Shown piece after piece: positions 39,079-51,520 of a DNA stretch of 64,000 nucleotides. The notes under the pieces were generated by a model that saw nothing but the letters and a program-made list of their open reading frames with translations, had not been told where the DNA came from and made no database searches. The stretch's first letter is position 1. Every line of letters starts with the position of its first letter. The stretch comes from Epiperipatus broadwayi (Eukaryota; Onychophora; Udeonychophora; Euonychophora; Peripatidae): NCBI GenBank assembly GCA_028023455.1, contig JAQFVV010006828.1, positions 62,001-126,000 on the forward strand, given 5' to 3'. The translations under genes and the position numbers were made by a program.

Positions 39079-40099
39079 TTATTTGAAAATTCACAAGTAC
39101 CATTTTTTTTACTAGTACCAATCATTCTAAGAGATATAACGTCCTCACAATTATTTATTTAAAAATGTGATGGCATAAAAACAGAAACTTTTATATCTGC
39201 AAAATGGACAAACATTTATTTTCTAAAAAAAAAAAAAAAGCTATAATTAATATGTTTTTTAAAAGTTCCCAATTTCCTTTCAACATGATGATTTCCTCAG
39301 CTTTTAAATAGAGATCTTATCCTTTTTAAGCTTCAGTTTATTTACTTTCTGTTATTAGATCCATCCAAGTGCATAATTTTTATACATCTCTAAATGACTG
39401 GTATTAATAGCATTATCTTTTGCATATCAATAATCATTTAGTAATCATACCAAAGGATACTGATAATACTTTTATATAATTTAGGTATTTTAAAGTTTAA
39501 TTTATTTGTTTTGAGGAAGTAAAAAAAGGTCCAATTTGGTTAAGTGAATAAAATTGTTGTTCTCGGTTTATTTACCTCTGACACTACTGCCCATATCATT
39601 ACCTATTTAACTTGCTGATGTTCTTTAAATAACATTAAAAAAAATTTGCAATGTGTATTCATTAAAACGTTTAAAAATTAGTTTACCTTATTTTATAAAG
39701 TTTCTTGGTTAAGGTATTTTTAAGAGTAAGTGATAACTATGCTTTCATTGCTTAACGTCATTTTCAACTTACATATCACTATTTAATTTTGTTAATTTTA
39801 AAATAAAATTATAAGTGCTTTTTTAAAAATTATTTTTGTTGTTATAACAGGATATGCATTATAAATTTAATCAATCAATTTTTTTATATATATTTTTAAT
39901 ATATACTTCGTAGGAAGTTATTAAATCATGAGATATCATCCAGATTCCAGACAACAATAAATTAATTTTCCTGAAACAATTGATGTTTCATCAGATAAAT
40001 TAAAAATTTTAAATACCTAAAATTCCACATGGAATGACTAACTTTATATATATATATATTGAAACAGAAGATGCTTGATCTTCGTTTCAAGTGTTTTTA

Positions 40100-42491
40100 T
40101 GTACGGTAATTCAAGCTACTGTTCGCCCGCTGTGAGATTTTGCCTATTTTAAGTTATAATATAAATTAGTTATATATTCTATAGTTTATAAATAAATATG
40201 TAAAGTTTCCGTATATAAATGTCACAAACCATGAAATAATATTCGTGTGTGCGTGGTTTGTGGATTTGTATCATTTAATTTAAAGTTTCAGTGCGGGCTT
40301 AGTTGTTTAAATTATAGTTTTTAGAATTGTATAAAGTCGTTTAAAAATACTGATCAAAAGTCACATTCCTTTGATCAGTGTTTTTAATTAAAATCTAATT
40401 TGCACAAATGTACAGAGCAATTAAGTTGTATTCAAAATTAGTAAGGAATTTTTTATATGTAATTACTATGTCAATTTAAAAATAGCGATAATAAAGTGCT
40501 AGAAACGTATGATTGTTGGTCAAGCGGAAGGAGGCGGAGCCTAAGATAAAAACAAGTCGGAAGGTCAGCAGTGGCTATTTTACAGAAACTGGCATTCTAA
40601 CTTTGTCGTGTTTGGAGAGGTGTCTCGAGACAACACAGCAGTTGAGTATAATTCAAACTTTTTATTAAGAAGTTCCCCAGTGAATCGCAATGTTGATGGG
40701 CTAAGTGCCAGGAGCTGGTCTCTGCCCCGCCAATATGGATCTTCGTGCCGCTGTTTGATCATGTTTCATATACCTCACAATTTCCAGTTTCCAATCTCAA
40801 AATTAACTATGCCTTGCAAATAACTTTCAAAAATGCGCGCCTACGTTCGTCACAAGCCAAGCAGGATGAAGAAAGAAGAGTAACTGTGTTACACGAACTT
40901 TAACTTTCTTCCGTGCTTAATGTTATCAATCAAGTAAATCATATGTAAGTTTTTATATCATTTATAATGCTATTGTTTAATCTGTCAGTAAATTTTCTTT
41001 TCTTTTAATCCTCTGCTCTAGTCTTTAGAAATAATTTATAACCTTTGTAATTAATAGTAATAATAATTTAAATGAATGCATTTATATTGTTTTTTGTGTG
41101 TTGCTTATTCCATAAACAAACGATGCCAATAGCAAAACTAGTGTACAATAATGATCAGTTTATTTTAAAAGTAATTTCATTTTCAGAATTAAATATTCTT
41201 TCACATTCCGAGTTGATAAATGTTAAGTCACTTTATTAGTCTATGTTAATTTGTCCTATAATTGCAATCTAAGGTTCGATCTTAAAATATATATATAATG
41301 GTTTCAAAGTGTTACATTAATGTTATGTATAATATGAGAAATAATTCACTGGATAATTTGATACTATCGCGACCGCCTGTCAACCCGGAGGGTTATAGTT
41401 TCAGAGTAAAATTAACTAATTATTGTTTTCACCGTCAGTTTAAGTCCGCTACGTTTTATTGGGATAAGGACCTCAGCCTGTGGCGTAGAAACAGACAAAT
41501 AGATTCCAGGTTTTATATAATTTCTTTTAAAAATCCACTTCAAGTTCTCGTCCGTGATGTCTGTGGCAATGCCTTCCCTTCGCTGAAGTTAGCGTCTCGC
41601 CATTCTACCATAGGGGAATGAAAGCAGTTTTCTTTCCCGGTAATCTCTTGGATCACCGGGGTTCGAAATGACCCCGGCTGGTTGTCGTGTCCCGGAACTA
41701 CTTGGGGGCATTAAGCCTTGTCAAAGTACAAGCCGCCCGGTATTCCGTTAATGCACCGCAATTGATTACTGTAGGGCTCTTGAATCCAGGCAACCACCAG
41801 TACATCTACCTTTTATTTCGTATTTATATAAAACCACCTCCATTGTTTCTACGTAACTGCCTATTCAAATAAAATAAGTTAATAAAATCTTTAGATAAAT
41901 ATTTTTCAATGCTCAAATACTCTGATTCTCTTAACCACCGTAATCATTTAATTACCGCTATTGGATGAGTTTGTTCACTCTATAAAACTTCACTAAAGAC
42001 TAGTAGCCAAATACAAGAGGGTTTATAGATGTCTTACTAGTATAACACTATATTTATATGTTCTATTTTTATTATATAACCTATATTTATGTGCTTTCTA
42101 TTTGTCTCATTTAACACTATATTTATATGCTTTATATTTTGCTTATTAAACACTTTATTTAATCTGAATTTTGGTCCTCCACCTTATTATCTCTAAGTCT
42201 ATTTAGCACTTACTTCTGTATTGGCAACTTAAATATATACGTCACATAAATGACCGTCCCAGTATCTATAGTCTAATAAATCTATTTATCATTAACTGTA
42301 AGAATTTAGTCTATGTTCTGAGCTGAGCTAGAAAAGGGATAACCCCGTGCTGTTATAAAGTCATCATCGGTTAGTCATACCGGGGTTTGGGTCTGAATTC
42401 AGTTGGCGTTTTGGAATTTATTCTTAAACATGGGCTGGGTTTGAACACGGGTACTGTGTATGAGTAAGCGTGGTGGATTTATACCGGTACA
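40100..42491 (+). other. GC-richer island with LTR-like ends; possible long solo LTR
   Basis: The region differs in composition from all its surroundings. It begins TGTACGGTA (40100) and ends TACCGGTACA (42491), an imperfect TG...CA inverted end pair. A promoter-like block lies at about 40515-40560 (GGAAGGAGGCGGAGCCTAAG then ATAAAAAC), followed by GC-rich leader-like DNA and a splice-donor-like CATATGTAAGTT near 40939. Two hairpins are present (about 40222-40262 and 40345-40387). Open frames at 41298-41621 and 41687-41872 have no recognised domain. The expected flanking duplication is not seen (TTTA against ATAT), so LTR identity is inference. A host CpG-like promoter or first exon is the alternative. 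Confidence 0.4.
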
Positions 42492-42984
42492 ATATATATA
42501 TATATTAATTATGAATTGCTTGATCTTTAGAGCCTGAATGTTTTATTATTTTTAATAAAAGTTATTTAAAATAATAACAAAGTCATACTACATTTAGTGG
42601 ACTCATGATATAAAGGATTACAAATCTATTTATATTTGATAGTTAAAAAAAGTCAGTATGGCCAATTGAATAAAAATGCTACACACAGACTATAATTTAA
42701 TTGATCAAACATCATTTAATCTCCCAAGTAACTGAACATATTTATTTATTTTTAAAAAAGTATTAAACTAATTTAAATAATATTTTAAAAAGCCACTTCA
42801 TAAATATACTATTTGCTTGCTATAACTCTATTTTATTCTTAAGCTTCTATTACTTGAATTATTTTAAGCACACAGCACAGTCATTATCAGTCTAAAAACA
42901 ATAAATGAAACACATCATAACAAGGATAATCATAATTGAAAAGCAAATAAAACTAAAATATAGATTACAAAGAAATTACAAAAA

Positions 42985-43270
42985 AATCAAGTCATATGTC
43001 ACATGAGCTATTTTTTTGTTATTAAGGCTTTGGTGATTTTTGTTTCAGTCACATATGACTATTTAAATTATATAGCTGGATTAAAAGCCATATGAATGTC
43101 TGAAAATTTCAGATTTTCTACTTAATAGTTATCCAGTAGATAAAGTGATGGGCTTGTCCTGTTATTTTTAATCTAATGCTTGAATATCCTAGCACCTCAC
43201 CGAGGAATCCAGTAGCAGAAACCGGTATGGGGATATTCTGCAAAGCTTGTTAAGAGCTTATTTGTGAGCT
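42985..43270 (+). repeat. Diverged copy of the 50.6-51.5 kb palindrome unit
   Basis: Aligns collinearly with arm 2 of the palindrome: AAGGCTTTGG, then TTTCAGTCACATATGACTAT for CTTCAGTCCCATATAGCTAT, ATAGCTGGATTAAAAGCCAT, ATGTCTGAAAATTTCAGATT, TTGAATATCCTAGCACCTCA and CTTGTTAAGAGCTTATTTGT. Much more diverged than the two arms are from each other. Confidence 0.7.
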
Positions 43271-44108
43271 CTATATAACATAAAATATAGATATTAATCA
43301 TATAGATATGTAACTATGTTTATGCTATATGGACATAGTTTATATAGTAGTAATAACAATAGTAATAATAATAATAAAACAGCCACTCAAAATTGAGTAT
43401 GGCCACTTCAACTTCAAAAAAAGAAAAAGGAAAGAGAGGAGATATAAAAAAGCTACTTTAAAAATGAGATTGGCAATCACTACACATATCCACATATAAA
43501 ACATACTGGTGCACTTTTTTGTTTACTTTCTCATTTACAATGCTATCTTTTAGTTTCCTCAGCAGAATTTTTTTCTGTAATGCTGCAATATCATGTCTAA
43601 TTGTAGCTCTCCAATGTATTCTATTTCCAGCCATATTCTCCCAAATGAAAGCATACTTCATAAATTTATTTCAGATGATCATCCTTATAACATAGATGGG
43701 GTCTACCTTTCTTACAAAACCCATGTTCAATTTCATTATAAAACATCCTTTTAGGAAGTGTTCCATTGTTAATTTTTACATGTCTAATCCAGTGAATGTG
43801 TGAATTTTACAATAATGGACTCAATAGTATTACATCCTGCTAGTTGAAGAGCATATTGAATGTTTTTATAATCTTGCAATTGTATTTTTAAAATTTTTTA
43901 GAATATAATGTCTTTACATTACATTGCAATGATAGAATGTCCAAGTTTTACATCCATGCAATAAATTAAGTAAAATAAGGTTATATACAACAAACTTAAT
44001 TTTATTAATATTTTTCTATAATAAAATACTATATCTGTAAACTTGTTATAAGTTGCAGCACATTGGAGTCTGTATCAGATCTCAACATTTAAATCCATCT
44101 TTCTATAT

Positions 44109-45070
44109 TGTAACGATATATAAATATGTCGTTACATTAATTTAAAATAAAAAACTTTTAAGTTCGCATATAAAAATAAGTGTATTAAAAATAAAAGTAA
44201 AAAAAACTAAACGCTAAAATTAAAAACGTTTGTTATACGCACAGATGCTAAACTGTAAAAATATTTTTTTTAATAAATAAAAAAAGGTATTTGAATGTAT
44301 TTTTTATAAAAAAAAGATTTATAAAAATATTTTAATAAAAAAATAACGTAAGTTAAAATAAAAACAGGTATTAATTAATTCCTGTAATCTGTAAATGGAA
44401 ATGATTGTTTATTAATTATCTAAAAGCTGTTTAATTAAAAAGTCAGATGGAAAGAGATAAGAGAAGAAAAAGATTTTAGCTTGACCAATGGAAGCCAAAT
44501 AAAGGCCCAGACCATAACGAAAAAACAGAACAGTGACGTTTTTGTTCATGGAATCCATAGGAGGACTATAAAAAGAAAAAAAAATATTGAGTTCCAGTCA
44601 GTTTTTCCAACTTGATTTTGGTGAGTCTGGCGACAAGACGCACTTGTCGTCCTCACTCACTTATTTTAAAAATGCAAAGACTGTGATACCAGAACAGAAC
44701 CAGCAACTGCTACCTCCAACATATCAGACTGGTCTTCCAGGAAAGTCTGCGTGGGAATTGCCAACGGGAACATGGACTCCTCTACCGTAAGCAATAGAAC
44801 TGAACAATTGTTAAAATCATAACATTAATTAAGAACTTTAAAGATTGATTTTCATTTATTTATATTTAATTCAATATTTTATTATCTCTGCTACTCACTG
44901 AGCTAGTGACTTGGGCTAACGACCGAAATCAAAAATTAAGAAAAAAAAATTTTTTTTTTTTGTTTTTGACTTGCGTATCTGCCTACTTTATAAATTTTTC
45001 TAGGTTCAAATGCCTAGATGGCGCCCTGTAGTGCAGTTTACGTAAGTCTAGCTTTCTCCGGATCGTTACA
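44109..45070 (+). mobile_element. Solo LTR with 4-bp target-site duplication
   Basis: Begins TGTAACGATATA and ends GGATCGTTACA, a perfect 9-bp inverted end pair (TGTAACGAT/ATCGTTACA). ATAT flanks both sides (44105-44108 and 45071-45074). Inside are a CCAAT-like motif (GACCAATGG, about 44483), a TATA-like ACTATAAAAAG (about 44566) and, downstream, a GC-richer leader with a splice-donor-like CCGTAAGC near 44786-44793. The open frame at 44587-44790 has no ATG at its start (TTG), so I do not call it a gene. It interrupts a LINE whose reading continues on both sides. No internal region of the parent element is present in the window. Confidence 0.88.
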
Positions 45071-45169
45071 ATATGTAAAATTATCAGGATATTTAAATGG
45101 TTTATATTTCCCAAGTGCTGAGAATTTTTTTTTTGGCACTGTATAATAAAGAACCTGAGTTTTTTTTAA

Positions 45170-45812
45170 CATTATATGATCCCCATTTCTATGGTTGCTC
45201 ATAACTGTTATTAAAACAGGCAAAAATTTCCATATAGTAGTGCCACTCAGTGCAAACTAGAGTAATCAATGGATGCCAGAAGGTTTGTACATAAAATCCT
45301 TATCTATTGCCTACTCATCTAATATCCCCAGACTAGTTTCTGGCTTTTGGCCTTCATCCATGAGAAGCTTTGGATCTGAGAGCACTGCACCTAGATCTTA
45401 GAATCTAATGCAATCCTCCAGCAGCCACTTTTTATCTCTGCTTAACTATAAAACTATGTGAATAAAATTGGAAACACAATACTGTTTTCAATCCAAGCTC
45501 ATTAGCTTATATAATCATATAGGTCTGAACTCAGGTCAGTACCTATACATTTTGGTGTCTTTGTTTCTTTAATAACAATATCCACCACTATCCTATTATG
45601 CAGGATTGGTGTTAACCACTAAACATCACATGATCTCCATTTCTTATGATTGCTCATAACTGTTATTAAAACAGGCAAAACTCTCCATACAGTAGTCTGG
45701 GTATATTGGATGAGTAGGCACTAGATAGTGATTTTATGCACAAGTCTTCTGGTATTCATTGATTACTCTGGCTTGCACGGCACTACTGTTTGGAGAGTTT
45801 TGCCTGTTTTTT
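45170..45812. mobile_element. Foldback-unit pair inserted in the LINE
   Basis: A full unit in plus orientation (about 45170-45645: TTATTAAAACAGGCAAAAAT, CCTTATCTATTGCC, GTTTCTGGCTTTTGG, GCACTGCACCTAGATCTTAG, CCAAGCTCATTAGCTTATAT, CCACCACTATCCTATTATGC) is followed by a shortened unit (about 45655-45808) whose left arm is cut after CCATACAGTAG and whose right arm ends GAGTTTTGCCTG. LINE coding resumes directly on either side (...LINV before and KKTQVL after), which fixes the insertion. TTTTTTAACATTA occurs at both borders, so there is a probable target duplication, but overlap with unit sequence leaves its length open. Confidence 0.85.
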
Positions 45813-48134
45813 AACATTAATTAATAAACAAAAATCTTTACAAGTTGCATTCAAAACATTAATAATATTTTGTAAATCATTTTTTAAACTGGCAAAAATA
45901 GCACAATCATCAGCATACTGTAAGTCCAGAATCCAAGAAGATGAACTTTTTGTTTTTGTTTTTAACTGATTCAAATTAAAAATTCCACTATTAAACCTGT
46001 ATTATATCTTTTAATCATGTCTAATTAAACAGCCTATAAACAGTTCTAAAACCACTGTCATGAAAATTAAAAACAAACTTGGAGCAAGCACATATCTTTG
46101 TTTAATATCAGTTTTAATTTAAAATGCCCCAGATTTTCACTTACACAAATAACAATTTCTTTTATTCCATCATATGAAAGCTGTATAATACAAATAAATT
46201 TTGAAGGACAAGCAACTAATTTCAAACAAGGCCATAAACATGTCCTATTATTGAATCAAATGTTCCTGATATTTTTCTTACATTTGCCTAGCAACAAAAA
46301 TAACATTTTGATTCCCTAAATAACATTGAGAGTCTGAAACCATTCATCTATAACTAGAAGCACTCTATTTAATAAAATTATTGAAAGTAAGTTTTGCTGT
46401 AATGGATAATAATGATATTCCACAAAAATTACAACAATCTTGTCCATTCCCTTTGTTTTTAAAAATTGGAACAATTATATTGGATGGCACAACTTCATGG
46501 GCCCAGATATTTTTAAAGAATTTCCAATATTTTTGAAACTATCACCAACATATTTTGATAATTTCTCCATTTATTTCATTAGGACCTGAAGCCCTTCTTT
46601 TTTTAAGATTACAAAGAGTTGTTTTGACATCATTATTGTATATCTTTGCCCAAATCTAAATGAGCAGATAAAATGAATGTATCATTAAAAGTCTTCATAT
46701 CAATTTATTGTATCGTTATTCAAAATATAATAAAAATACTCTTTCTACTTGTTCAAAACATCATTATTATATTAAAAAATGGCCATTGCTGGATTTAATA
46801 GAATTGTGATACTCAGGTCTCTAAGTTGCTTTCAAAGCATCAAAAAAATCTACAATGATCACAATCAGTGAATGTCTATCTTCTTTGCAGCTTTAATGCA
46901 TCAATTGTTTTTAAGTCTTCTTTTCAGTCACTGAACTTCTGTCTTTAGATATTTATTTTGAAGTTTCACATTTAATTTATTATTTTGCTAAGCAGAGAAT
47001 ATATGAACTTTTTAAATTACAATAATCATTGTCAGAAAATCAGATATGGTTTTTCTTATTAATGGGTGAAAGAATATATTTATTTATATCCATAACACAC
47101 CCCTTAAGAGAATTTTTTGCTTCAGTAATATGATGTTCTGATGATCCACATTCACTATTTTGATATTTAATAGCTGTTGAAAAATGGACATCATTTTTTT
47201 TGTCAATGTAATTGGAATAATATCTACTTTTTAAAGCAATATCATTTTAATGTTAGAGTGTACTAATCTATAATTTCTCCAGTAATCTCAGTTTATGACT
47301 GCTCATATAATCTGAACTTCTCTTATATTCTGACTCTTAACAATAATATAATATAATCTATTACTTGCATTGTTTTGAATGTGAATGCATCTCTATTTTT
47401 ATAGTGTTTTTTCTGCCTAAACAAAGTGTTTGTGGTAGTCAATCCATGCATTGTGCATAAATTCAATGATGAACAAATCATTAGAATTTACAGCCTTAAT
47501 TGGCCAAAGATTATTATTTGTATTAAGACATGCATTAATGTCTCCAAGTTCAATCTTTTAATGGTATTGCTGTAATAATGTTATTTAACAAAGAATAAAA
47601 AGATTCATCTAAATTCTCTGAATCTAGGGTTGGAGCATAAGCTAATAAAATGAGCTCTAGCACAATTACGCAAGGTAAGTTTAAGATTCTTAAACTTTCA
47701 TTTACAATAAGAAATTCCAATAATAGAAGATATTAAATTCTACTGCCTGGCTTGCTTTTCCAAAAATCTTGTATTGATCCATGGGATCTAATAAGCTTCC
47801 TTTTACAGAAGAAGAGTTTTTCTAAAAGCAGCTACATGAATCTTAAAATCTTGCCAATTTGTTAGTCAAAAGTTCAATCTTTGATTCTGGTCTTAAAGAG
47901 TTTGTATCAAATATATTTTACATATTCCATTTACTCCTATTTAGAAAAAAAAAGATATACATTTGAGATACTTATCTTTAACAGTATCACTGCCACTTAC
48001 TACACTACTACCACTGATATTATTCTAACTATACACAATCCCATTTTCAAAGTTATTATAAGGAAATGTTTGATGGTATAGAGAATTATTTAAGACTCCA
48101 TCTTTACAATAACTTCATCAATGTGTACATGTGT

Positions 48135-48270
48135 GTGAAGGGGGGGGTAGGGTTTGCAATGATAGAATGCCATAGTTGTGATTTTTTAATATGGCATTCT
48201 GCCATCACTAACACCCTTCTCCCCTCTCCTCACTAGAGAAAGGTATGGTATTCTGCCATCACAAACTTGG
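48135..48270. repeat. Small hairpin with three copies of a 22-bp motif
   Basis: GTTTGCAATGATAGAATGCC pairs with GGCATTCTGCCATCACTAAC, and a third copy GGTATTCTGCCATCACAAAC follows about 60 bp later in the same orientation as the second. A G8 run precedes. Function unknown. Confidence 0.6.
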
Positions 48271-49137
48271 CCAGTAGGTCTAATACACAAGTATTCTTAA
48301 GTGACTGAAGAAGAAGAGGGAGACAGAAAAGATTGTTTGTATTGGAAACTACCTAACCATGAAAAACCAATATTCTATCTTATAAACACATTTAGCTCAC
48401 TGCAAAAATTAAATGTAAGATATTATATATGTAATAGTGAAATTTTGAATTGTAAACTATGACAATTACTAGAACTCAAGTCTAATTTTAAAGGGATTCT
48501 GTATCTTATTTTCACAATGAATGCATTTATTCATAATAATAAGTTGCAACTCTGTAGTGCATTAATTGCGTAACTGGTTGTTATATATACTGGATATATA
48601 AATATATATTGCTATTTAATTAGAATTATTTTTAGTACATTCTTTTAAACTAGATTGATGAATAAGTATAATAAAAACATTTAAAATAATAGAAATTAAA
48701 GAATAAAATAAAAAGAATGTATATTTTCAAAGATACAATAAAGAGATATATCTGAAGCACCAGGAGAATGGGAAATACATTAAATATTCAATTTTATTTT
48801 TGATCATAAATTGACTCGAGATTAATGTAATTATTGGATTATTTTTATTATTTCTGTTTTAACAATGAATAGTAGGTTATCAAATGCTTTTCAACTTTTA
48901 AGCTATTTCAGCGTTTATCTTTTTTAAAACATTAAGATAAACATCTCAATGTAAGATTTCTGAAATAGATTCTTATCTTGACATTTTTTAAAACACGTCT
49001 GTCATTTCAACTTTCTTTGATTATTTCTAAGATATTAAAAAGTATTTTGAAATCGAAATGGAAACTTTAATACCATTTATACATTATTTTATTTTGTAAG
49101 GAAATCTTCATTTTTCGATATATTGCAATGTTTTAAT

Positions 49138-49250
49138 TTTTTTTTTCGTATGTCATAGCATCGCCGGGAGGCGAATCCGCAACTACCGTCTGCAACCAGC
49201 TGCTTGCTTGCAAGGAAGCTGCGGCTGACCTCTCGGCTAACAACGCTTGA
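49138..49250 (-). mobile_element. Short SINE derived from a class II tRNA, copy 2, with target-site duplication
   Basis: Flanked by AATGTTTTAAT (11-12 bp with a shared C) at 49126-49137 and 49251-49262. The minus strand starts GTCAAGCGTTGTTAGCCGAG then AGGTCAGCC (A box TAGCCGAGAGGTCAGCC), contains a long variable arm, a B box GCGGATTCGCCTCCCGG, and ends GATGCTATGACATACG plus an A tail. Identical termini with 27595-27695, interior diverged. This copy is GC-richer and closer to a tRNA-Leu/Ser-like fold. Confidence 0.92.
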
Positions 49251-49849
49251 CAATGTTTTAATATTGTCACCATCTTAAAATATCTGTACTATAAGTAAAA
49301 CAACTTTTAATAGAAAACGGCAGCATAATTAATTTACTTTCTAAAAATCCAGTAGTAAAGGAAAAGCTTTATTTAGCAAACTTGTCAATTGCTTTATCTT
49401 TTAGCTATGAATAGACTTTCTAAAATTTTTTATTCTATTTAAATATTAACAATCTTATACTTAAGCACTAATGCTATACACAAAATTTTTAAAAGTATAT
49501 AAAAATATTGATTAAATAAGACAAAAGTCAACGTATTATAACAACAACAACTAAGATAAGAGTTTTTAAAAAGACAAAGTTAATACTGTATTGTTTTTTA
49601 CCCTCCCATTCAGTTTTAAATTTTCACTTAAATGTCTAATTTTGCTTTTTTTTATTTATAATTTTGCCATTAGCAATTTTACCTTCAAATTAAAAAGCCC
49701 CTTAGAGATTTTTTTGGTTGTTTTTTTAAGATAATAAAAGAAAAAAATAATAATAATAAAAGATACTTTTTTATTAGATTTATAAGTGCCTGATATTAAA
49801 ACTACATAATTACTTTTACAGAATTTTTATTTTATGAAATAAGATATAA

Positions 49850-50010
49850 TAAATATAGGGGATTTAAACACAGACTTTCATGCACCTTCCAACTATCCAC
49901 ACTATCTTATACCTATGATACACATGACCACACACATGTAGAAAAGATAAATAATCACCAATATAGGTATTTCGTGCTGAACCGGCACTCATTAGTCCAG
50001 ATTATCATCT
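49850..50010. repeat. Left arm of an inverted repeat split by the hAT element
   Basis: TATAGGGGATTTAAACACAG, CACTATCTTATACC, CACATGTAGAAAAGATAAAT, AATCACCAATATAGGTATTT and CCGGCACTCATTAGTCCAGA are the complement of the arm at 54995-55160. The two arms now lie about 5 kb apart because the hAT element sits between them. Confidence 0.85.
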
Positions 50011-50579
50011 CCCACACACATATATATATATATATATAATCAGTGCTAAGTTTATATTAAGATAGCAAATCTTTTTACTTTAATGGAAAGGCTTCAATCT
50101 ATTCCAAACTCCAATTCTTCAGCCATCTATACATTGAAAATCTGATAATGATATGTTCAAATCCCATGTTGAGGCTGATTTCCAGTCACTCTGACCCAGT
50201 GGTCTTCAACCTTTTCACACCTGCGGACCACCAAAAATAAGGATAAGATTTCGCGGACCAGTAGAAGTCTACAGATAAATTTTCTTAAAGATTTAAACTG
50301 CTTAGCCTTAGATGAGCATAATTGTTATAACTGACCAAAACAATACATTAGTTACCAGGTATTGTAATGGTGTTGCTTACCTTCCCTTGCTGAACACTTT
50401 CGAGTACAGAAAACAGTACAATAACAATCATTCTCATTAATGTGCCTGCATTGCTACGTTAATTGTTTATTGTTTCACTGTTAAAACATGCAAAAATAAT
50501 ATTATTCACCTGAATGTTGGGAAATATCTGTATTTAATGTTAAATATACAAGATAAAGTTATATATATATATATAGAGA

Positions 50580-51520
50580 GAGAGAGCGTACCAATAGCTC
50601 AAACAAGCTCATAATTAACAAGTGCGGTTATGAGAAATATTTAAAATCTCTATCCAGAACACTTTTATCTCCAGACCATGGTTTCGAGCTTATGGCCCAC
50701 GTCAGTGGAGAGCTAGAATATTCGGACACGACCTAAAATATCAACTCAAAAACCAGAACTTATTTCAAACGTATATTTAAGAAGAAACTCTGATTTTTTC
50801 GGACATGAAAATGTCTTTAAATCCAGCTATCTAACTTAAATAGCTATATGGGACTGAAGTAAATTCAGATCTACCATATTCTAATAGACTTAGCATAGCC
50901 AAAGCCTTAAAGGTAAAATTATAATAATTAAAAAAGCAAGCCATATATAACATGACATTACTTTTAATGAGCTTGTAGTTACAAAAATGCACATAGAGAG
51001 CATACCAATAGCTCAAACAGGCTCTCTATGTGTATTTTTGTAACTACAAGCTCATTAAAAGTAATGTCACATTATATATGACTTGCTTTTTTAATTATTA
51101 TAATTTTACCTTTAAGGCTTTGGCTATGCTGAGTCTATTAGAATATGTTAGATCTGAATTTACTTCAGTCCCATATAGCTATTTAAGTTAGATAGCTGGA
51201 TTTAAAGACATTTTCATGTCCGAAAAATTCAGTGTTTCTTCTTAAATATACGTTTGAAATAAGTGCTGTTTTTTGAGTTGATATTTTAGGTCTAGTGTCC
51301 GAATATTCTAGCTCTCCACTGACATGGGCCATAAGCTCGAAACCATGGTCTGGAGATAAGAGTGTTCTGGATAGCGATTTTAAATATTTCTCATAACCGC
51401 ACTTGTTAATTACGAGCTTGTTTGAGCTATTGGTATGCTCTCTATGTGCATTTTTGTAACTACAAGCTCATTAAAAGTAATGTCACATTATATATGACTT
51501 GCTTTTTTAATTATTATATA
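50580..51520. mobile_element. Nested long palindrome (arms ~410 bp) plus partial third unit
   Basis: Arm 1 (about 50588-51002) and arm 2 (about 51020-51435) are reverse complements with few differences, including AAGTGCGGTTATGAGAAATA, CCAGACCATGGTTTCGAGCT and TTTAAATCCAGCTATCTAAC. The junction segment (TATGTGCATTTTTGTAACTA, CAAGCTCATTAAAAGTAATG) occurs three times: at the centre on both arms and again at 51437-51520. TACCAATAGCTCAAACA lies at the outer end and at the centre. No coding capacity recognised. A diverged single copy is at 42985-43270. Confidence 0.85.

Larger units (their letters stand above)
43440..47800 (-). pseudogene. LINE with endonuclease, RT and C-terminal finger, interrupted by two insertions
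   Basis: Read on the minus strand from about 47.8 kb: endonuclease pieces (YAPTLDSENLDESFYSLLNN near 47.6 kb), RT entry region (KKRRASGPNEINGEIIK near 46.6 kb; IIVPIFKNKGNGQDCCNFCG and ISLLSITAKL near 46.4 kb), RT active site LQYADDCAIFASLKNDLQN (45783-45974), then a break; KKTQVLYYTVPKKKFSALGK then FKYPDNFTYC at 45080-45175; another break; YCMDVKLGHSI at about 43.9-44.0 kb; SHIHWIRHVKINNGTLPKRM at about 43.75-43.8 kb; and MAGNRIHWRATIRHDIAALQ (43458-43661) with a final C-x-x-C...H finger. The first break is the foldback insertion (about 45.17-45.81 kb), the second the solo LTR at 44109-45070. Stops occur throughout. The clade (Jockey/CR1-like group) is a guess. Confidence 0.88.

Noticed and set aside
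44587-44790. Plus-strand open frame inside the solo LTR
   Set aside because: It starts at a TTG rather than ATG, lies in the leader after the TATA-like motif and ends at a splice-donor-like site. It is better explained as untranslated leader.
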